In this document: positions 1-9,443 of the stretch, one piece after another
How the letters are laid out: each line of letters opens with the position of its first letter
Numbering within the stretch: position 1 is the first letter of the stretch
From: UTCFX2 sp963788305
Lineage (GTDB): Bacteria; Chloroflexota; Anaerolineae; Anaerolineales; UBA4823
Direction of reading: 5' to 3'
Assembly (NCBI GenBank): GCA_963788305.1
Contig: CAWBGK010000009.1
Span: 62,001-126,000 of the forward strand
Length of the DNA stretch: 64,000 nucleotides
Notes under the pieces: model-generated
What the model saw: the letters and a program-made list of their open reading frames with translations, nothing else
Databases searched by the model: none
Told to the model about the DNA's origin: nothing
Program-made: the position numbers and the translations under genes

Positions 1-1
1 C

Positions 2-100
2 AATTTGGTGATTGGAGCAGTTATTGTGCAGACCTTAAAATCTCTTGACATGCAATATCCGGTGGTGGATATTGATCCAAAATCAATTACCATCGAATAA
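2..100 (+). CDS. Polyphosphate kinase 2 (PPK2) family protein, C-terminal end only
   Basis: Only the last 32 codons are inside the window; the reading frame starts at base 2 and stops with TAA at 98-100. The tail reads N-L-V-I-G-A-V-I-V-Q-T-L-K-S-L-D-M-Q-Y-P. This matches the usual end of PPK2 proteins, where the segment after the W-Y-R-N element contains I-V-x-T-L-K-x-L-x-x-x-Y-P. PPK2 enzymes move phosphate between polyphosphate and nucleotides in the cytoplasm. The catalytic Walker motifs lie upstream and cannot be checked, so the family call depends on a short conserved tail. The next gene converges from the other strand with only 6 bases between the stops. Confidence 0.6.
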   Translation, partial: NLVIGAVIVQTLKSLDMQYPVVDIDPKSITIE

Positions 101-106
101 ATGGAC

Positions 107-1400
107 TTAAGGAATATCCCAGTAAGCGACTTCATCAACGAGAACTTGAAAAGTATCTCCTGAAACAGAGCGAACAACAAGTCCAAACAGGCCATCCTGA
201 TAGGTCTGGTCTGAAAATTGAAAAATGAGGGTGTTATTCGCAAACAGCTGGAAATCTGCTCCTTTTGCAGATATCCACATAGTATTGAATTGTTCTCCTC
301 CTGGTTTTATCGCTGAAGAGCTAGTCCAATTATGAATTCCAGTATATACCCCGTTATCCATTCTATAGATACGGTACTGCCCATCACATGAGAAAGTAAA
401 GACTAAACCCGAGTTTATGTTGCCATTTGGTTTATCAGGAGCACGAACAAGCAAACCATAACCATCTTTTTCAGAACAGATTGGTGATGTCTTGAATACG
501 GCTTGAAGGTAAAAATCCTTCAAATTTATCGATCCAGCAACTCGCCATTGGTCTGCGGTCGGTTTTAAAGTCCTCATAACGAGCATACCGTCTGATATTT
601 GATATACGACATCCGAATCTGGTCCAAGATACCATGGTGTAGATTTATTTTCAAATGATATGCTCCAATCTGCCTTTCCGAGAGAAGATGGAATTGAACC
701 GGTTTCAGGATTCGGTATGCCTGCTTCAACTTGAATCTTAACCCAAAAAGCAGTTTCAGAATTTTGACCCAGACCGAATTCCTCACCTGTGGAAGATCGC
801 AGTTTCCAAAATCCTTGATAAATTCCTGGAGTTGGAGGGGCGGTTTGCGGTAAATATAATTGTATCGATGCACCAGGAACGACAGTCTGACCGATGGGTG
901 ATGGGCTCGTTCCGTTCATTTTTTCACCTTGAAAATGAACCAACTCGTAATCAGATCCCCATACGCATGTCCCAACATTTCGAAGAGTCCATGTTTTTAT
1001 AAATTCTTGCCCCGGTGCGAAAATTGTACCATCCAAGATAGTTTCGTTGATAAATTTGATTGAATTCGTACAGTTAGATTGGCTTGGTGTATGAACTGCA
1101 GCCTGAGTGGGGTTGATAAATTCGGTTTGGGTTATCAGTGGAGTATTTGTATATGTGTTGGATAGTGTAGTTGTTGGAGTTGGTGGTAAATCGATAAAAG
1201 TGGCTGGCGGAGTGTTGGTCGATTGACCAGTTTGCTGGAAGTACTGCAGTTTGTAAATATGAATTAAATGAAATTGCGGTCTGTGTTTGAGCAACAATAC
1301 CCGCCAGCTCGGATTTTTGGTCAGGTCGCGGCAGGTTACAGGAATAAGCGAAGGATAAGAATATTATTATTGCAAATATGCTGATCAATATTTTTGTCAT
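107..1400 (-). CDS. Lipoprotein with NBR1-type Ig-like domain and C-terminal jelly-roll domain (frameshifted)
   Basis: Read from ATG at 1400, the protein begins M-T-K-I-L-I-S-I-F and has a lipobox F-A-Y-S-C, so it should be lipid-anchored outside the membrane. AGGA lies upstream of this ATG. The signal and first ~45 residues are in one frame, and the rest is in another; the shift lies near 1220-1245. A Thr/Pro-rich linker (P-P-T-P-T-T-T) follows, then an NBR1-like Ig domain with F-A-P-G-Q-x-F, T-W-T-L-R-N-V-G and C-V-W. The last ~200 residues form a probable LamG/DUF1080-like beta-sandwich, ending near V-D-E-V-A-Y-W. NBR1-type Ig domains are common in secreted proteins of Chloroflexota and are thought to mediate binding; no catalytic site is visible. 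The broken frame is probably a sequencing indel because both halves are otherwise intact. Confidence 0.7.
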
Positions 1401-1479
1401 CGAGATTTTCCTAAAATGATTCATCTAATAATTTTAAATATTTTAATAATAGGACGATATCTGCTTAAGTAATGTTCCG

Positions 1480-2718
1480 TCAGCTTGAGCCAGCTGCCTG
1501 CAGGGTTCGAGATCTCTTGTCAAGAAAAGAAAATGCAATCACGCTCAACATCCCGATACATGCACCGCCAATCCAAATCGCAGTCGGTCCAAAAGTATCA
1601 TTTAAATAGCCACCAAGAATAGGGGCAATTCCGGATGCAACGCCCCACGTTAAGGCATAAAGGCTCATATAGCGACCGCGTTTGTCAACCGGTGCCCTGT
1701 TGGCGACATACGTGCTGGATGTCGGAACGATGACCAATTCTCCGATCGTCATGATCACCATACACACCCAGAACCCCCAAAAACCATTCATGAACGAGAC
1801 CATTCCTACTGCTGCCATATAAAAAAATGCACCCACAGTTACAACCGATAGGGTAGGGTATCGTTTAGTAATTCTGGTGATGAACAGCTGCAAGGTAACG
1901 ACCATTATTGCATTTGTAGTTGGAATAAATCCATACATCTGCATGGGTACGGAATAGTTTTCGGTGGCATGAACGGGTAAAAGTACCCAAATTAATGATG
2001 CGCACATTGAAACTAAAGTGAATGAGAAAATAAAGCTGACATAAGGGTAATCTTTGAAGATTGGTAGATATCCCCCAAGTTTCTCCTTGGTAGCTTTTTT
2101 GAACTTATTCTCATCCCGATCCATAACTGTCTTCGACGGTAATGTTTCGCGAGCGAATAGAAAAAGGAGTAAGCTATAAGTGATCATGCCGAACGCTGCG
2201 AGATAAAAAGCCAGCGTGAAAGAAGATGCGGCAATAAATCCACCTATTGCTGGTCCAATCGCAATTCCCAGGTTGTTGCTTAATCGAAACAATGCGTAAG
2301 CATCAATTCTTTTCTCGGGCGGGACGATATCAGCCATCATAGCATCAGCCCCTACCCGATAAAGTGGATTTACACTTCCTGTAATGCCTAATAGAATCGC
2401 GAATTGAATAAAAGTACTAGCATTACCAAGAAAGATATACGCCAGCCCATTGATCATCAGGCTGGCGATCATGATCCATTTTCTGCCCAGGCGGTCAATG
2501 ATCGGACCGCCGATGAACGACGCGGCCAGGCCTAAAAAGGAATTTAATGTGAACAAGCTGGCAGCAACGGTCAATGGGGTATCTAGTTTGTCGCTGATGT
2601 AGACTAGCCAAAAAGGCCAAATCATGCTGGAACCAATGGTGCTTATCAGCATTCCAACAAACATCAACCAAAATTGACGAGGATATTCCTTGGAAAATAC
2701 TTCGGGCTCGAGTAACAA
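1480..2718 (-). CDS. MFS transporter, probable drug or metabolite exporter
   Basis: A 412-residue protein with about 12 hydrophobic helices, the normal length for the major facilitator superfamily. The loop between helices 2 and 3 carries the MFS signature around residues 71-80 (G-G-P-I-I-D-R-L-G-R-K). A second copy of that type of loop (A-P-V-D-K-R-G-R-Y) lies between helices 8 and 9. The overall pattern resembles the MdtG/YqgE-like H+-antiporter exporters. The substrate cannot be read from the sequence. The gene is followed by the lipoprotein gene and preceded by the dynamin-like gene, all on the minus strand, with gaps of ~80-90 bases, so co-transcription is possible but not shown. Confidence 0.85.
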   Translation of the reverse strand: MLLEPEVFSKEYPRQFWLMFVGMLISTIGSSMIWPFWLVYISDKLDTPLTVAASLFTLNSFLGLAASFIGGPIIDRLGRKWIMIASLMINGLAYIFLGNASTFIQFAILLGITGSVNPLYRVGADAMMADIVPPEKRIDAYALFRLSNNLGIAIGPAIGGFIAASSFTLAFYLAAFGMITYSLLLFLFARETLPSKTVMDRDENKFKKATKEKLGGYLPIFKDYPYVSFIFSFTLVSMCASLIWVLLPVHATENYSVPMQMYGFIPTTNAIMVVTLQLFITRITKRYPTLSVVTVGAFFYMAAVGMVSFMNGFWGFWVCMVIMTIGELVIVPTSSTYVANRAPVDKRGRYMSLYALTWGVASGIAPILGGYLNDTFGPTAIWIGGACIGMLSVIAFSFLDKRSRTLQAAGSS

Positions 2719-2811
2719 TCATAATAGCCACTCGTTTTGCATTGACTTCAACCGAATGGCTATTATATCCCAGACCGAAATCGATCTGATTGTCGATATA
2801 GATCAGGTCTA

Positions 2812-4544
2812 TCAGCGTGTTTCGATAGAATCTTTCACACGATTTAATTCCAATCGAAAATTTGAGAGCTCAGTCTGCATCTCAATGGATTTACCTTGCT
2901 CAGATCGAACGAAGCGAGTATAGGGCGAAATTGCGTTTTGAATGTTTTGGATCGAGCGATCAATTTCCTTTTGAAATTGTTGATGCAGGGAATTCGTTAA
3001 TTGTATCTCGCAAATTCGCAATTTTTCCAGCCATTTCCTTCTTTGCGATTCTTCGTCGTGCAGGAATTATGACTAAACCAAGTGCAGCAATGAATGTCGC
3101 CATCAGGATTCCAGTAATATCGGCTGCTACGGTTGTCGCCATTGCAGTGATTACTGCCCCCAGGCTTATTGCTCCAACCTCAAGAATGGCTGAAGCAGCG
3201 ACAGCATCCTGTGCGCTTTCAGCTATTGCTTTTGCTTCAGCAGTTTTATCATATGTTTCAACGATTCGTTGTGACTCCCGGGCGATCGTATCGATCAGGT
3301 GATCGCGATCATACGAAAAATTCCCCATGCTTACAGATCCAATAATCCGACTTTGATAATTGCGCCTGCGTTCAGATAAATGTTCTGAAATCGCCTGCCA
3401 TTGGCGTAAATCAGAATCAACCAACCAGTCAATCAATTCGCGAACTTTTGCATCTATATTTGCTGGCACATCGAGGATCACTTCCTTTTCGAAATCATGT
3501 CTGATGCGTTCTTTACTGAAAAGATCAAAAACTCGTGTTAGCTTAAACCTTTCATCAAAGAAATTTTAACCCGCGTCTTTCCATTTCGTAGAGAACATTC
3601 TCGATATCTGACATCCTAAAATTGAAGTCCCTCTCCATGTCCTCATTGTAAAGCTGGAGCTGAGAGTCCACATCCGCTAACATTTGAGTGTCTTCTCTCA
3701 ACATATCCAGACGAGATTTCGACAACAGACAAGTAGCGATCTGTAAGGAAAAGCGCAACACCGATGGGATTGAGCATTTTATGATGGATCCGGCTTTTCT
3801 CATCAAGGCTGGTCCGAATAAATGTTTCAAGTGCTTCAAATCTACTTGCATTCCAAAAATCTGGGAACCCCTGTTTTGCTTTCAGTGCAAGCCGGGCACT
3901 GATAGGAAATATTTGAGGTGTTACATCGAGAAGTTTTTGAGAATTTTCAAGGACAAAATTGTTTATGATTTGGATTTCATGATCGTCTTGAAGGATGTCA
4001 ATTTTATTAATGACAACAACCACTTTTTTACCCCAATTGCGGACTAACTCAAGAAATTGTCTTTCACTTTCTGTAAAAGGTCGGTCGGCAGAAGTTATGA
4101 AAATAACAAGATCAGATCGTGGTATGAAGTCAGTTGTTATTGATTCATGAGACCGAATGATCGCATTAGTGCCCGGTGTGTCAACAATACTGATCTCCGA
4201 AAGCCATTCAATTGGCAGACTGATCACTAATTGATGCTCTCTGATTAGGGTTCGCTGATATTCTCTTCCAAAGCGCAGCAGATTTAATCTGTGACGTAGT
4301 CGGTGTGACCCCTTCTTCGAGAAAACGATCGCCTAATAATGCATTGATAAAAGCACTCTTCCCGGAATTAAATTCACCAACAATAACTAATAAGAAGAGC
4401 TCGTCTAATTGAGATATGGATTCTTAGCAGAGCTTTTGTATCGGCGTCATCGGCTTGAAATTTTACAAGGGAGGTCAGTAAATTATTCAGGATAATGCGT
4501 TCTTCTTTTAGTATGGTATCGTATTGTGCCGTCAGAATCTTCAT
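2812..4544 (-). CDS. Bacterial dynamin-like GTPase (several frameshifts)
   Basis: Start ATG at 4544 has GGGAG seven bases upstream. Joining the frames gives ~577 codons, normal for bacterial dynamin-like proteins. The order is: short helical N-terminus; G1 P-loop G-E-F-N-S-G-K-S at ~4340; G3 D-T-P-G-T-N at ~4180; G4 N-K-I-D at ~4015; a long helical region; a Gly/Ala-rich hydrophobic hairpin (A-I-S-L-G-A-V-I-T-A-M to A-L-G-L-V-I-I-P) at ~3060-3180, the likely membrane paddle; and a C-terminal coiled coil. Such proteins bind and remodel the inner membrane on GTP hydrolysis. Frame changes occur near 4405, 4275, 3715, 3540 and 3020. The first is explained by one extra C in a CC pair. Five shifts in one gene are many, so a true pseudogene is not excluded. 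It diverges from the ferredoxin gene at 4561. Confidence 0.75.
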
Positions 4545-4560
4545 AAATTTACTCCCGCAA

Positions 4561-4887
4561 ATGGATTATAGCATTGAGAAAAGAAATGGTGTATTTAATC
4601 CGAATTTGGAGATATACTCTGTTCTTGTTGAAATTCGATGCCAACAAATTTGTAATGGCTGCTCATTGTTGCGTCCGAATATTCGATTTGAAAATTGCCA
4701 GATCTGTCAACCTTGTTACGCTTTGAAGGCATGTACTACACGCGCAATTGTCCAAATCGATCGTGACGACCCTCCATATATCGAATTAGGTCGTTGCAAT
4801 GGATGCGGTTCATGCGTACTAGCTTGTGAGAATGGCGCAATATTGCTTTCTAATCCTCCATTTCAACATTGTCGAGGAAATACTTAG
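4561..4887 (+). CDS. Small ferredoxin-like 4Fe-4S protein with extra cysteines
   Basis: From ATG 4561 the protein has ~108 residues. Its second half holds two iron-sulfur motifs: C-Q-I-C-Q-P-C-Y-A-L-K-A-C and then C-N-G-C-G-S-C-V-L-A-C. The second is a canonical CxxCxxCxxxC with Glu in place of the usual Pro. The first has five residues rather than three before its fourth Cys. A further Cys group, C-Q-Q-I-C-N-G-C, lies upstream, which suggests a third metal site or a zinc element. Role: electron carrier, partner unknown. No strong Shine-Dalgarno is visible before 4561, and the frame is open upstream to 4495, so the start is uncertain. The gene diverges from the dynamin-like gene with ~16 bases between start codons. 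Confidence 0.65.
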   Translation: MDYSIEKRNGVFNPNLEIYSVLVEIRCQQICNGCSLLRPNIRFENCQICQPCYALKACTTRAIVQIDRDDPPYIELGRCNGCGSCVLACENGAILLSNPPFQHCRGNT

Positions 4888-4935
4888 ATATTTTGAACTC
4901 CAGCCCATGTGTGTATATGTTTCTATGAGATGTGT

Positions 4936-6030
4936 ATGACAAGCAGAAGATTCTGGGTTCGCATGTTTTGGATAGCCGGGATGATTTTCAACCTCGCTGG
5001 ATGTATTTCGAACAGCGACATTATTTCTTTGACGGAATCAAAACCGACAGCTGAATTCACCGAAATTACTGATCATCAATTAATCGAAACCTCTTCATTT
5101 CCAGAGGTCGCATCCTATTTTCCATTTAGTTCAGCGCTTCAGGCTGATGAAATTGGCAAAATCAGTTCGCTGATTTGGCTTTCAGATAATAATATTGTCT
5201 TGGCAGGATCCAATAAAGTCGGTGTAATTGCACTGCCTGATCCAGAATCATATTCTGCACAGCAATTCTCTGTTCAATCGATGACACCCACCGACGATAC
5301 AATATTATTAACCCGAAGTCCTTTTGAAGAAATTATCGGTTGGGTCAGTAATAAGCAGGAAATCAATATTTGGAAGCCAGATAAGACTAAACAATCGAAG
5401 GTGATTGGCACTTCTTCCAGTCCAATCACAGGATTAACGATCCATCCACGTGGCAAAGTTGTAGCATACTCATCAACAGAAAAAGAACTCAATCAGGTAG
5501 ACATTTTAACCGGCGATTTGGTGTTTAACCAGAAAACTCCTACCTGGTTATCCAATCTATCATATTCATCGGATGGGACTAGGATTGCAGGAGTCGACCT
5601 GGTAAGTTTTAGAGTATATATTTACTTTGTAAATGGTGAGTTTGAAAAACAATTGGAATGGAGCGATTCTGCGATTTCGTCTTTGTATGGCGCATACTTC
5701 AGCCCCGATTGGTCGCGTATCGCCTGGGTCGCCCAAACCGCTGTTATGATCATGGATGTTAAATCTATGAAGGAATTGGTGTTACTTTCACACGAAGACC
5801 CGGTTAGTTCTATCGCATGGTCTCTTGATAGTAAACTGGTTGCAGTTGGATCTTTGGGAACTGGCGGGGAGGTAAATATTCCCAAGGTGGTAATGTGGGA
5901 GATCGAAAATCCAACTCATCGGATCGAATATCCACAATCCGCACCAGTGATAAGCCTGTCCTTCTCCCCTGATGGAACCCAACTCGCAGTTCTCGTTCAG
6001 ACAGGCGATGTCCACATTATCACCTACTAG
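4936..6030 (+). CDS. WD40-like beta-propeller lipoprotein
   Basis: Starting at the ATG at 4936 gives M-T-S-R-R-F-W and a 23-residue lipoprotein signal ending in the lipobox L-A-G-C. An in-frame ATG at 4909 would add nine residues with poor signal-peptide character. The mature part, ~340 residues, shows repeated blades with the pattern I-x-x-L-x-x-S-x-D-G-T-x-I-A (for example S-Y-S-S-D-G-T-R-I-A-G and S-F-S-P-D-G-T-Q-L-A-V), typical of WD40/PD40 propellers. It should be anchored on the outer face of the membrane as a binding scaffold. No enzyme motif is visible and the partner is unknown. The ATP-grasp gene follows after 30 bases. Confidence 0.7.
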   Translation: MTSRRFWVRMFWIAGMIFNLAGCISNSDIISLTESKPTAEFTEITDHQLIETSSFPEVASYFPFSSALQADEIGKISSLIWLSDNNIVLAGSNKVGVIALPDPESYSAQQFSVQSMTPTDDTILLTRSPFEEIIGWVSNKQEINIWKPDKTKQSKVIGTSSSPITGLTIHPRGKVVAYSSTEKELNQVDILTGDLVFNQKTPTWLSNLSYSSDGTRIAGVDLVSFRVYIYFVNGEFEKQLEWSDSAISSLYGAYFSPDWSRIAWVAQTAVMIMDVKSMKELVLLSHEDPVSSIAWSLDSKLVAVGSLGTGGEVNIPKVVMWEIENPTHRIEYPQSAPVISLSFSPDGTQLAVLVQTGDVHIITY

Positions 6031-6060
6031 TAATGCAAATCTCATGTAGAGGAAAAACCT

Positions 6061-7134
6061 ATGAAAACATTTCGCGTTGCTTTACTTGCTAATCTTAAAG
6101 ATAACGCCCCGAAATTCCAAGGGATGAGTAAAGATCAGTGGGATGATTTAGATAGTGAACACACGGTCGATGCACTTGTTAATGCAATGAAATCAACTGG
6201 ACATGTTTGCGAATTTCTAGAGGGCAATTTAACCCTCCTGGAAATACTGCCGAAATATAAACCCGATATTTGCTTTAATATTTGCGAAAGCCATTTTGGA
6301 GATGCTCGCGAAGCACAAATTCCAGCTCTATTAGAGATGCTTAGAATTCCCTATACAGGCTCAAAAGTTCTAACTCTTGCACTCGCGCTTGATAAACCCA
6401 TGACAAAGCGCATACTTACATATCATGATTTGCCGACTCCTCCTTTTCAGGTTTTCGAACGTGTTGAGGATCCTCTCAGTGACGATATGCAGTTTCCAAT
6501 GTTTGTAAAACCCAGCCGTGAAGGGACAGGAATGGGAGTTTCGGCAAGATCCATTGTTAATAATCCACATGAGTTGAAAGAGCAGGTAGATTATGTCCTC
6601 AGGAAATATCACCAGCCTGCTCTTGTAGAGAGGTTTATTGAAGGCCGGGAAGTTACTGTCGGGATAGTAGGAAATCTTGAAGGACCAGTCGCAAGAAGAA
6701 TGCCAATCGATGAAGAAGCTCCCCAGATTCAAGCCGGGCTAAGATTCTTACCACCGCTTGAAGTAGATCTGGATCCATTTATTGATAGTGATATGGTTTA
6801 CAGTAACCGACTTAAGGTGGAGTTGGCGAAAGATTTGAATTATCTGGTTCCTGCACCCATAGGAAAAGAGCTTGAATACGATTTAAATTGGTACACAGCT
6901 GCTGTTTTTCGAGTTACAGGCGCCCAAGATGTCTCAAGAGTAGATTTTCGATTGGATATCCATGACAACCTGAAGCCTTATATCCTCGAGACGAATCCTC
7001 TACCCGGTTTGTCCCCTGGCATTTCAGATCTTGTAATAGAAGCGCAAGCTGCAGGTATCGAATACGAAGAGTTGGTCAATCTAATTCTGGAGACAGCTCT
7101 AAAACGATACGGCTTGATTGGATCGAAGATATGA
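6061..7134 (+). CDS. D-alanine-D-alanine ligase-like ATP-grasp protein
   Basis: A 357-residue protein with the Ddl/ATP-grasp fold. The N-terminal half contains the P-Y-T-G-S and A-L-A-L-D-K-x-x-T-K elements of Ddl enzymes, followed by V-K-P-S-R-E-G-T-G-M-G-V for ATP binding. Late in the chain are V-D-F-R-L and E-T-N-P-L-P-G-L (residues 310-317), which supply Mg2+ ligands. Such enzymes make an acyl-phosphate and form an amide or peptide bond. Real Ddl has a similar length, but this protein has insertions around residues 205-265, so its substrate may not be D-Ala. GTAGAGG lies upstream of the ATG. It may be co-transcribed with the propeller lipoprotein. Confidence 0.75.
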   Translation: MKTFRVALLANLKDNAPKFQGMSKDQWDDLDSEHTVDALVNAMKSTGHVCEFLEGNLTLLEILPKYKPDICFNICESHFGDAREAQIPALLEMLRIPYTGSKVLTLALALDKPMTKRILTYHDLPTPPFQVFERVEDPLSDDMQFPMFVKPSREGTGMGVSARSIVNNPHELKEQVDYVLRKYHQPALVERFIEGREVTVGIVGNLEGPVARRMPIDEEAPQIQAGLRFLPPLEVDLDPFIDSDMVYSNRLKVELAKDLNYLVPAPIGKELEYDLNWYTAAVFRVTGAQDVSRVDFRLDIHDNLKPYILETNPLPGLSPGISDLVIEAQAAGIEYEELVNLILETALKRYGLIGSKI

Positions 7135-7162
7135 AAATTGGTCCTAAAAATATAAGATTATA

Positions 7163-7789
7163 TTATGCTTCATCCTGGTTGTGATATGGGAGCCGTCCAC
7201 TCACCCATACCACCATCAAACTCACATCATCTGCATTAGTTGTTTCAATGGGGTATTTCTCTATGTAAGCCTTGTAAAGGACATCAAAATCCTCTCCAGT
7301 AGGCCATTCTGGTACGAATCCGGGCAGATAGTTCCTATCCACCTGGAGAGGCAATACCTCCCATCCGCGAATAACTAATAGATCAAAAACATTCTGTCGA
7401 AGTTCGAAGTGGATCTCTGCCCAGGCAGATAAAATCGCTGAGACTACTTGAGGATTCTTCGCAAACGCTTCTGAAGTAGGTTTTATCTTCAGATGCACGG
7501 GAGCATTTTTGATATTGCGAAAACCTGGGACTTGGATATTTTCTTTGCATAATTTTTCAACACGAATTCTATCGTCCTTTGGTAATTCCGATAAACCTAG
7601 AAGCGCAGATTTTACAACCTCTAGTCGAAAATCATCACGCATGAATTCATTGATAGCATGAAAAGGGAGGTAACGTATTGTCTTATCGTCCACACAAATA
7701 TCCTTTGCCTGATTAGTAAATGGATTGACAAATCTGCATATGTCCGGCTGATTATTTTCAAAAAGTATACAACAAAAACAAGGATACAA
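7163..7789 (-). CDS. Conserved-looking protein of unknown function
   Basis: I do not recognise this ~200-residue protein. It is soluble, without signal peptide or membrane segment, and rich in charged residues, with a helical middle (R-L-E-V-V-K-S-A-L-L-G-L) and an acidic C-terminus. The amino-acid composition and frame look coding from about D-D-K-T-I-R-Y-L onward. The first ~20 residues (C-F-C-C-I-L-F) look less natural, so the true start may lie downstream, for example at the Met near 7642. It converges with the ATP-grasp gene and diverges from the LmbE gene, with ~65 bases between starts. Confidence 0.5.
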   Translation of the reverse strand: MYPCFCCILFENNQPDICRFVNPFTNQAKDICVDDKTIRYLPFHAINEFMRDDFRLEVVKSALLGLSELPKDDRIRVEKLCKENIQVPGFRNIKNAPVHLKIKPTSEAFAKNPQVVSAILSAWAEIHFELRQNVFDLLVIRGWEVLPLQVDRNYLPGFVPEWPTGEDFDVLYKAYIEKYPIETTNADDVSLMVVWVSGRLPYHNQDEA

Positions 7790-7853
7790 ATCAATTCCCT
7801 CAAGTCTGAGGTATACTCCCCGCGTATTTTGTGAATCTTAAGGAGATTTGAAA

Positions 7854-8624
7854 ATGGCTTCTCTTTATACTCCAGAAAGCGTTATGGCAATCGTAGCACA
7901 TCCAGATGATATAGAATTTACTTGTGCTGGAACTCTCGCGAAGTGGGCGCGCAATGATGCGAGAGTGTCTTTTGTACTTTGCACAAGCGGTGACGTTGGA
8001 ATCGATGAACCTGGAATGACCCGCTTGCTTTGTACAGAAATCCGAGAAAAAGAGCAGATCGAAGCGGCCAGCGTCGTTGGCGCCACAGAAGTGATTTTTA
8101 TCCGAGAACCCGATGGAATGCTTCAGGCTACGATTGAACTCAGGAAAAAACTTGTCAGGGAAATTCGTCGATTTAGACCTGAGGTCGTAATTTGCGGTGA
8201 TCCAACAATTGTTTGGGCAGGGGATGATTATATCAATCATCCAGATCATCGCGCTGCTGCTACAGCTGCATTGGACGCGGTTTTCCCCGCTTCTGGTCAG
8301 CCAAATCTTTTCGAAGAACTGGAAGCAGAAGGTTTTTTTGCACATAAACCGCGTAAAGTCTTTGCCACTTCCTGGGGTGGAGCCGATAATTTTGTCAATA
8401 TTGGGGAAACGATAGACATTAAGATTAAAGCATTGAAATCACATCGATCACAAATGAAAGATTGGGATCCGGAACCGATGATTCGACAGTGGGCAGCAGA
8501 AAGTGCAAAAGGGAAGGAAATGGAATACGCCGAAGGATTTAGGGTCGTTACGCTTGTCGATGACGAAACCTGGTCAAAACCGAATAATAAATTAGTCCAT
8601 GGCGAGACTGGTCAGATCAGCTGA
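7854..8624 (+). CDS. PIG-L/LmbE family zinc-dependent deacetylase
   Basis: A 256-residue member of the LmbE family, which removes acetyl groups from GlcNAc-type substrates (as in mycothiol, bacillithiol or glycolipid synthesis). The zinc and catalytic motif A-H-P-D-D sits at residues 15-19, and the second metal-binding element N-H-P-D-H at 128-132. AGGAG at 7841-7845 sits eight bases before the ATG at 7854, which decides this start over a TTG two codons upstream. A TATACT sequence near 7811 is a plausible -10. The exact substrate is unknown. Its 3' end overlaps the convergent CooC-like gene by 13 bases. Confidence 0.85.
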   Translation: MASLYTPESVMAIVAHPDDIEFTCAGTLAKWARNDARVSFVLCTSGDVGIDEPGMTRLLCTEIREKEQIEAASVVGATEVIFIREPDGMLQATIELRKKLVREIRRFRPEVVICGDPTIVWAGDDYINHPDHRAAATAALDAVFPASGQPNLFEELEAEGFFAHKPRKVFATSWGGADNFVNIGETIDIKIKALKSHRSQMKDWDPEPMIRQWAAESAKGKEMEYAEGFRVVTLVDDETWSKPNNKLVHGETGQIS

Positions 8625-9403
8625 AGATTTTGAAGCATATCAGCGACTGCCAGTAGGGGCGCTGCGTCGTTCCGCAAATGATTGAGAGGTTCACCATTGG
8701 TATCCAAGAAGGATATTTCTTGACTGGCAGGTATAACACCAAGAAGCGGGATGTCAAGGCGGCCAATTCGGTCCTGCAGTACTTCCGATAAATTGTCATT
8801 TACTCGATTTAAGATCAAATGGGCATTTTCTATATGTATATCGAGGTTATTTCGAAATGCTGCTATTCTTTCGGCCGCGACAATTCCACGCAAGGTAGGA
8901 TCAGAGACAATTAATAAATGCTGGACATCACGAGTAGTCCTCCGACTTAGATGTTCCATGCCGGCTTCATTATCAATAACAACATACTTGTAATTCTTGC
9001 TGATGCTGTCAATTACTTCTCGCAAATTATGATTGACAGCGCAATAACAACCCTGACCTTCAGAACGACCCATTGCGATTAAGTCAAACTGATCTCCTTC
9101 TGACAATGAAGAACGGATTTGGTAATCGAGATATTCACGCTTGGAGATCCCGCCAGGTAGACTGCCCATCGCAGCTCCTCCAGAATTTAGGGAGCTTTGA
9201 ACCTGATCGAGTAAATTTTCGCGGATATCTCCTACGGTCCAATCTAATTCCAGGCCGAGTACCATATTTAAATTACTGCTGGGATCAGCATCAATCGCCA
9301 ATATAGGTCCGATATGATGTGACGCCAAGGTATTTATTATCAATCCTGCAATTGAAGTCTTGCCAACACCTCCTTTGCCAGCCAGAGCGATTGTAGTTGT
9401 CAT
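8612..9403 (-). CDS. CooC/AcsF-like ATPase (CODH nickel-insertion type), copy 1
   Basis: A 263-residue deviant Walker ATPase of the MinD/NifH/CooC group. The P-loop G-K-G-G-V-G-K-T is at residues 9-16, followed by D-A-D-P-S-S-N-L, with D-N-E-A-G-M-E-H-L as switch region. The C-Y-C motif at 119-121 corresponds to the metal-binding CxC of CooC, which as a dimer binds nickel. CooC/AcsF proteins use ATP to help load Ni into carbon monoxide dehydrogenase or acetyl-CoA synthase. No CODH/ACS structural gene is in the window, so the target is unproved. It follows copy 2 by 40 bases, and the two are only distantly alike in sequence. Confidence 0.8.
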   Translation of the reverse strand: MTTTIALAGKGGVGKTSIAGLIINTLASHHIGPILAIDADPSSNLNMVLGLELDWTVGDIRENLLDQVQSSLNSGGAAMGSLPGGISKREYLDYQIRSSLSEGDQFDLIAMGRSEGQGCYCAVNHNLREVIDSISKNYKYVVIDNEAGMEHLSRRTTRDVQHLLIVSDPTLRGIVAAERIAAFRNNLDIHIENAHLILNRVNDNLSEVLQDRIGRLDIPLLGVIPASQEISFLDTNGEPLNHLRNDAAPLLAVADMLQNLQLI

Positions 9404-9443
9404 ATTTTTCCTCTAATTTATATACCCTGAAGAATTCAAATTA

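Noticed and set aside
2690..3302. Plus-strand frames opposite the dynamin-like gene
   Set aside because: Their composition is not protein-like and the minus strand carries the conserved GTPase and paddle motifs.
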